Made by a program: the position numbers and the translations under genes
Notes under the pieces: model-generated
Databases searched by the model: none
What the model was told of the DNA's origin: nothing
What the model saw: only the letters and a program-made list of their open reading frames with translations
NCBI RefSeq assembly: GCF_040436345.1
Contig: NC_133220.1
Span: 10,981,664-11,045,663, forward strand
From: Pagrus major
Lineage: Eukaryota; Chordata; Actinopteri; Spariformes; Sparidae
Reading direction: 5' to 3'
DNA length: 64,000 nucleotides
Shown here: piece by piece, positions 61,960 to 64,000 of the stretch
Numbering within the stretch: position 1 is the stretch's first letter
Layout of the letters: every line of letters begins with the position of its first letter

Positions 61960-63295
61960 TTTTGGTAAAGCTTTATATTAAGGTCCTCGTTATAACTGTT
62001 AGTTTTTAGGTAATACCGGGCTTATTTTTCCTTATAAGATGCATATTAACATTAATAAGATAATATAAGCAGTAGTAACAGCATGATAAACATGTTTCCT
62101 GTTAGATTATGAGACATTTATAAGCGCTTGAAACATGGTAACAGTTTATAGACGCTTAAGAATGTTTATAAAAGCCTTGTGAGTTTCTTATAATAGCATT
62201 AAAAAGACATTTATTGAGTTTAACTAATAACCTCTGATTTAAAACCTTTACTATGCTTTTGTTTGTTGCTTAATACATACTTTATATTTATTGTGCTTTT
62301 TTAACAGTTAACTATGCATTTGTAGTTGCCAGATTAACAGCGAGAACAATTCCTTATTAGTTCCTTTATTTTACACTTACTAGCATTTTAAAGATTACAA
62401 GACATGCAACAAGGGCTCCAGGCTGCGGAGTTTTCCGCCTCTGTACATGAGGCATGCTCTCTCTTAGATGAGTGACCTGTGAACCCCATCTTTTCAACAG
62501 TTAACACTGTGTGTGACGCTGTCCTCGCTTAAGTCCTGCATAGCATAGTTGACAAATAATAAGTACATAGTTAACTGCTAATAAATGCATAAAATGGGCA
62601 TGTATTGATCTTGATTTTGCAATAAAAAGATCTCAGTAAAGCCTGCTAACATCTAGCTTTTGTCTTATATATAAATGTTTACAATCAGCATTCACTCATC
62701 CGTCAAATGACTCTGCAGTTGTCACGGATGTTTATTGGCTCTAGATCTGGTCGGCTGTGATAAAAACACAACACCACAGTGGACAAGCGTAATTTCACCC
62801 CTTTCCAGGTGCGACGCTATGACATGTGTTGAAGTTAAGGCTGCTGGCTTGTTAATATTTTTCCATCTGTCTCTGTCCAAGCAGCGTTTCAACAAACATC
62901 GTTCAACTCGTTTGAAAGAGAGACTGAAGTTAAAGATATTAAAAAACGTACTGCACACGTGCAGCTCTCAACAAAGATGAGAAAGAAGCGACTCCTAACG
63001 CAATGTGTGTAATTCAGAATATTATGACTATTATGATGAATATATGACTACGACTTTTTAAAACAAGTTTGTCTACTGTTAACATGTTTATGATGACGAA
63101 TATGGCATAAGAAAAAAAACACAGAAAGTCGTTTCCTGGCAATGGGAAGGGAGTCAATCGCTTATTTTTAGTGGGTTTACACCCTTTTATAAAACCTGAA
63201 TACGCACACTAATTTTGGTGTAAACATGGTTTTAAGGACCTTATTACCTATAACCTAACACTTATTACAAGGACTTTAATACAAAGCGTAATCGA
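61960..63295. mobile_element. Long inverted-repeat element, GGTAAAGCTTTATATTAAGG ends
   Basis: The left end GGTAAAGCTTTATATTAAGG, then TCCTCGTTATAACTGTTAG, is roughly complementary to the right end AACACTTATTACAAGGACTT, then TAATACAAAGCGTAATC. The terminal match covers about 25 positions with several mismatches. The interior (about 1.3 kb) is AT-rich and encodes nothing. I read this as a non-autonomous DNA transposon. Confidence 0.5.
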
Positions 63296-63690
63296 TGAGG
63301 TAAAACTCCAAAAGTGCTTAAACGATATGTGGAAAAAAATACATTGAGTGCAATGAATTTATACAGGTTTTAAAGGGTAAATTCACATTACAATAGCATG
63401 TTAGAAGGTGACTGCTTGTACAGCTAAATCTGTGTAATCTGGTGTAAAATGCCAAATAATAAAAATGAAAACCGTGTAGATAAAAATAATGTGATTTTCA
63501 ACACTGGAATTGCTGCATGCAACTGCTGCACGTGCTATAATACAGCAAAGCAGTTTCAGGGTTTGTCTTATACTTTGCAGCCTATCTACGAGACTAATCG
63601 CAGGCTACTAACCCTGCCAGCTATTTATCACACAGATATTGTTACGCTGTGTCACACGGAGAAGCGCTGCCTGCTGCTGAGCATTCACAA

Positions 63691-63783
63691 CTATAGATCT
63701 GCTGAGGAGACAATGTGTGCGGCGATGTCCTCTTGCCTTACACTGGACACACTCCTGACCTTGAGAATCTTGCCAAGTTCTGT
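63691..63783 (-). CDS. Candidate last coding exon of an unidentified gene
   Basis: On the minus strand a frame runs from an acceptor-like AAAAATCTAG through TELGKILKVRSVSSVRQEDI and AAHIVSSADL to a TAG stop. Codons favour G or C at the third position (GGC, AAG, CTC, GTC, GAG, GAC, ATC, GCC), unlike the AT-rich surroundings, and the residues are charged and helical. I do not recognise the protein. The acceptor is weak, and a frame of 30 codons can occur by chance. The rest of the gene would lie to the right of the window. Confidence 0.3.
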   Translation of the reverse strand, partial: TELGKILKVRSVSSVRQEDIAAHIVSSADL

Positions 63784-64000
63784 CTAGATTTTTGCTGAGA
63801 ATGACGAAGTGTAGACTAACGTGGAACTGAGACGTAATATTAGCTCAGGAGTATACCTATAGTTTAAATGACTATCAAAACCTGTTGTGATTTCTTTTGT
63901 GGGATAAACTTACTGTTACACGGACCTCAAGGTCAAATTTACTCTTCCTGTCACTCGTATAGTTCCAACAATCTACAAGATGAAACGTCTATAGTACAAA

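Larger units (their letters stand above)
61270..64000. other. Right end of the window: possible minus-strand 3' region
   Basis: AT-rich DNA. An ATTAAA on the minus strand near 61285 could end a transcript whose last coding exon is the candidate at 63691-63783. Most of the interval is taken by an inverted-repeat element (about 61960-63295). Plus-strand open frames at 61633 and 63449 are not convincing. Confidence 0.35.

Overview
The window is nuclear DNA from a ray-finned fish, most likely a percomorph teleost. The genes are vertebrate and split by introns with GT-AG borders. The spaces between them hold short inverted-repeat elements and other dispersed families typical of spiny-rayed fishes, plus (TAGA)n and (CA)n microsatellites. 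Nothing looks bacterial, viral or plasmid-like. Functional names come from recognising protein families by eye; no database search was run.

Layout. On the minus strand, positions 1 to about 9.6 kb hold a tubby-like protein 1 gene (tulp1). Fourteen coding exons are visible and only the last is cut off by the left edge. From 9.6 to 24 kb there is mostly non-coding DNA, with a possible untranslated exon (14.75-15.85 kb) and a likely conserved element (22.2-22.7 kb). At 24.18-24.58 kb lie two let-7 microRNA hairpins on the plus strand. A two-exon adenosine A3-type receptor follows on the minus strand (27.2-28.8 kb), and a two-exon A1-type receptor on the plus strand (37.8-40.7 kb). Next come a small unrecognised membrane-protein gene (43.4-44.1 kb, plus), the ribosomal stalk gene rplp2 (44.65-46.7 kb, plus), and a BCL2L14/Bcl-G-like gene (48.8 to about 53.5 kb, minus). 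From 53.8 kb to the right edge the DNA is repeat-rich. A short open exon near 63.7 kb (minus) could be the 3' end of a gene lying beyond the window.

How the parts relate. The two adenosine receptors are homologous Gi-type receptors that point away from each other, which suggests an old local duplication. From memory, tulp1, both receptor types and a let-7 pair also occur together on one small chicken chromosome. If so, the window keeps an old vertebrate neighbourhood that is split between chromosomes in humans. The let-7k-type member has no human counterpart that I know of. Other genes appear to be ordinary neighbours without shared function.

The most interesting points are the let-7j/k-like pair with its possible host exon and upstream conserved element, the run of phase-matched lysine-rich tulp1 exons (including an apparent GC-AG intron), the Bcl-G homologue with a BH3 motif but no visible BH2 end, and the unidentified 114-residue membrane protein. 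I did not find a convincing new multi-gene system.
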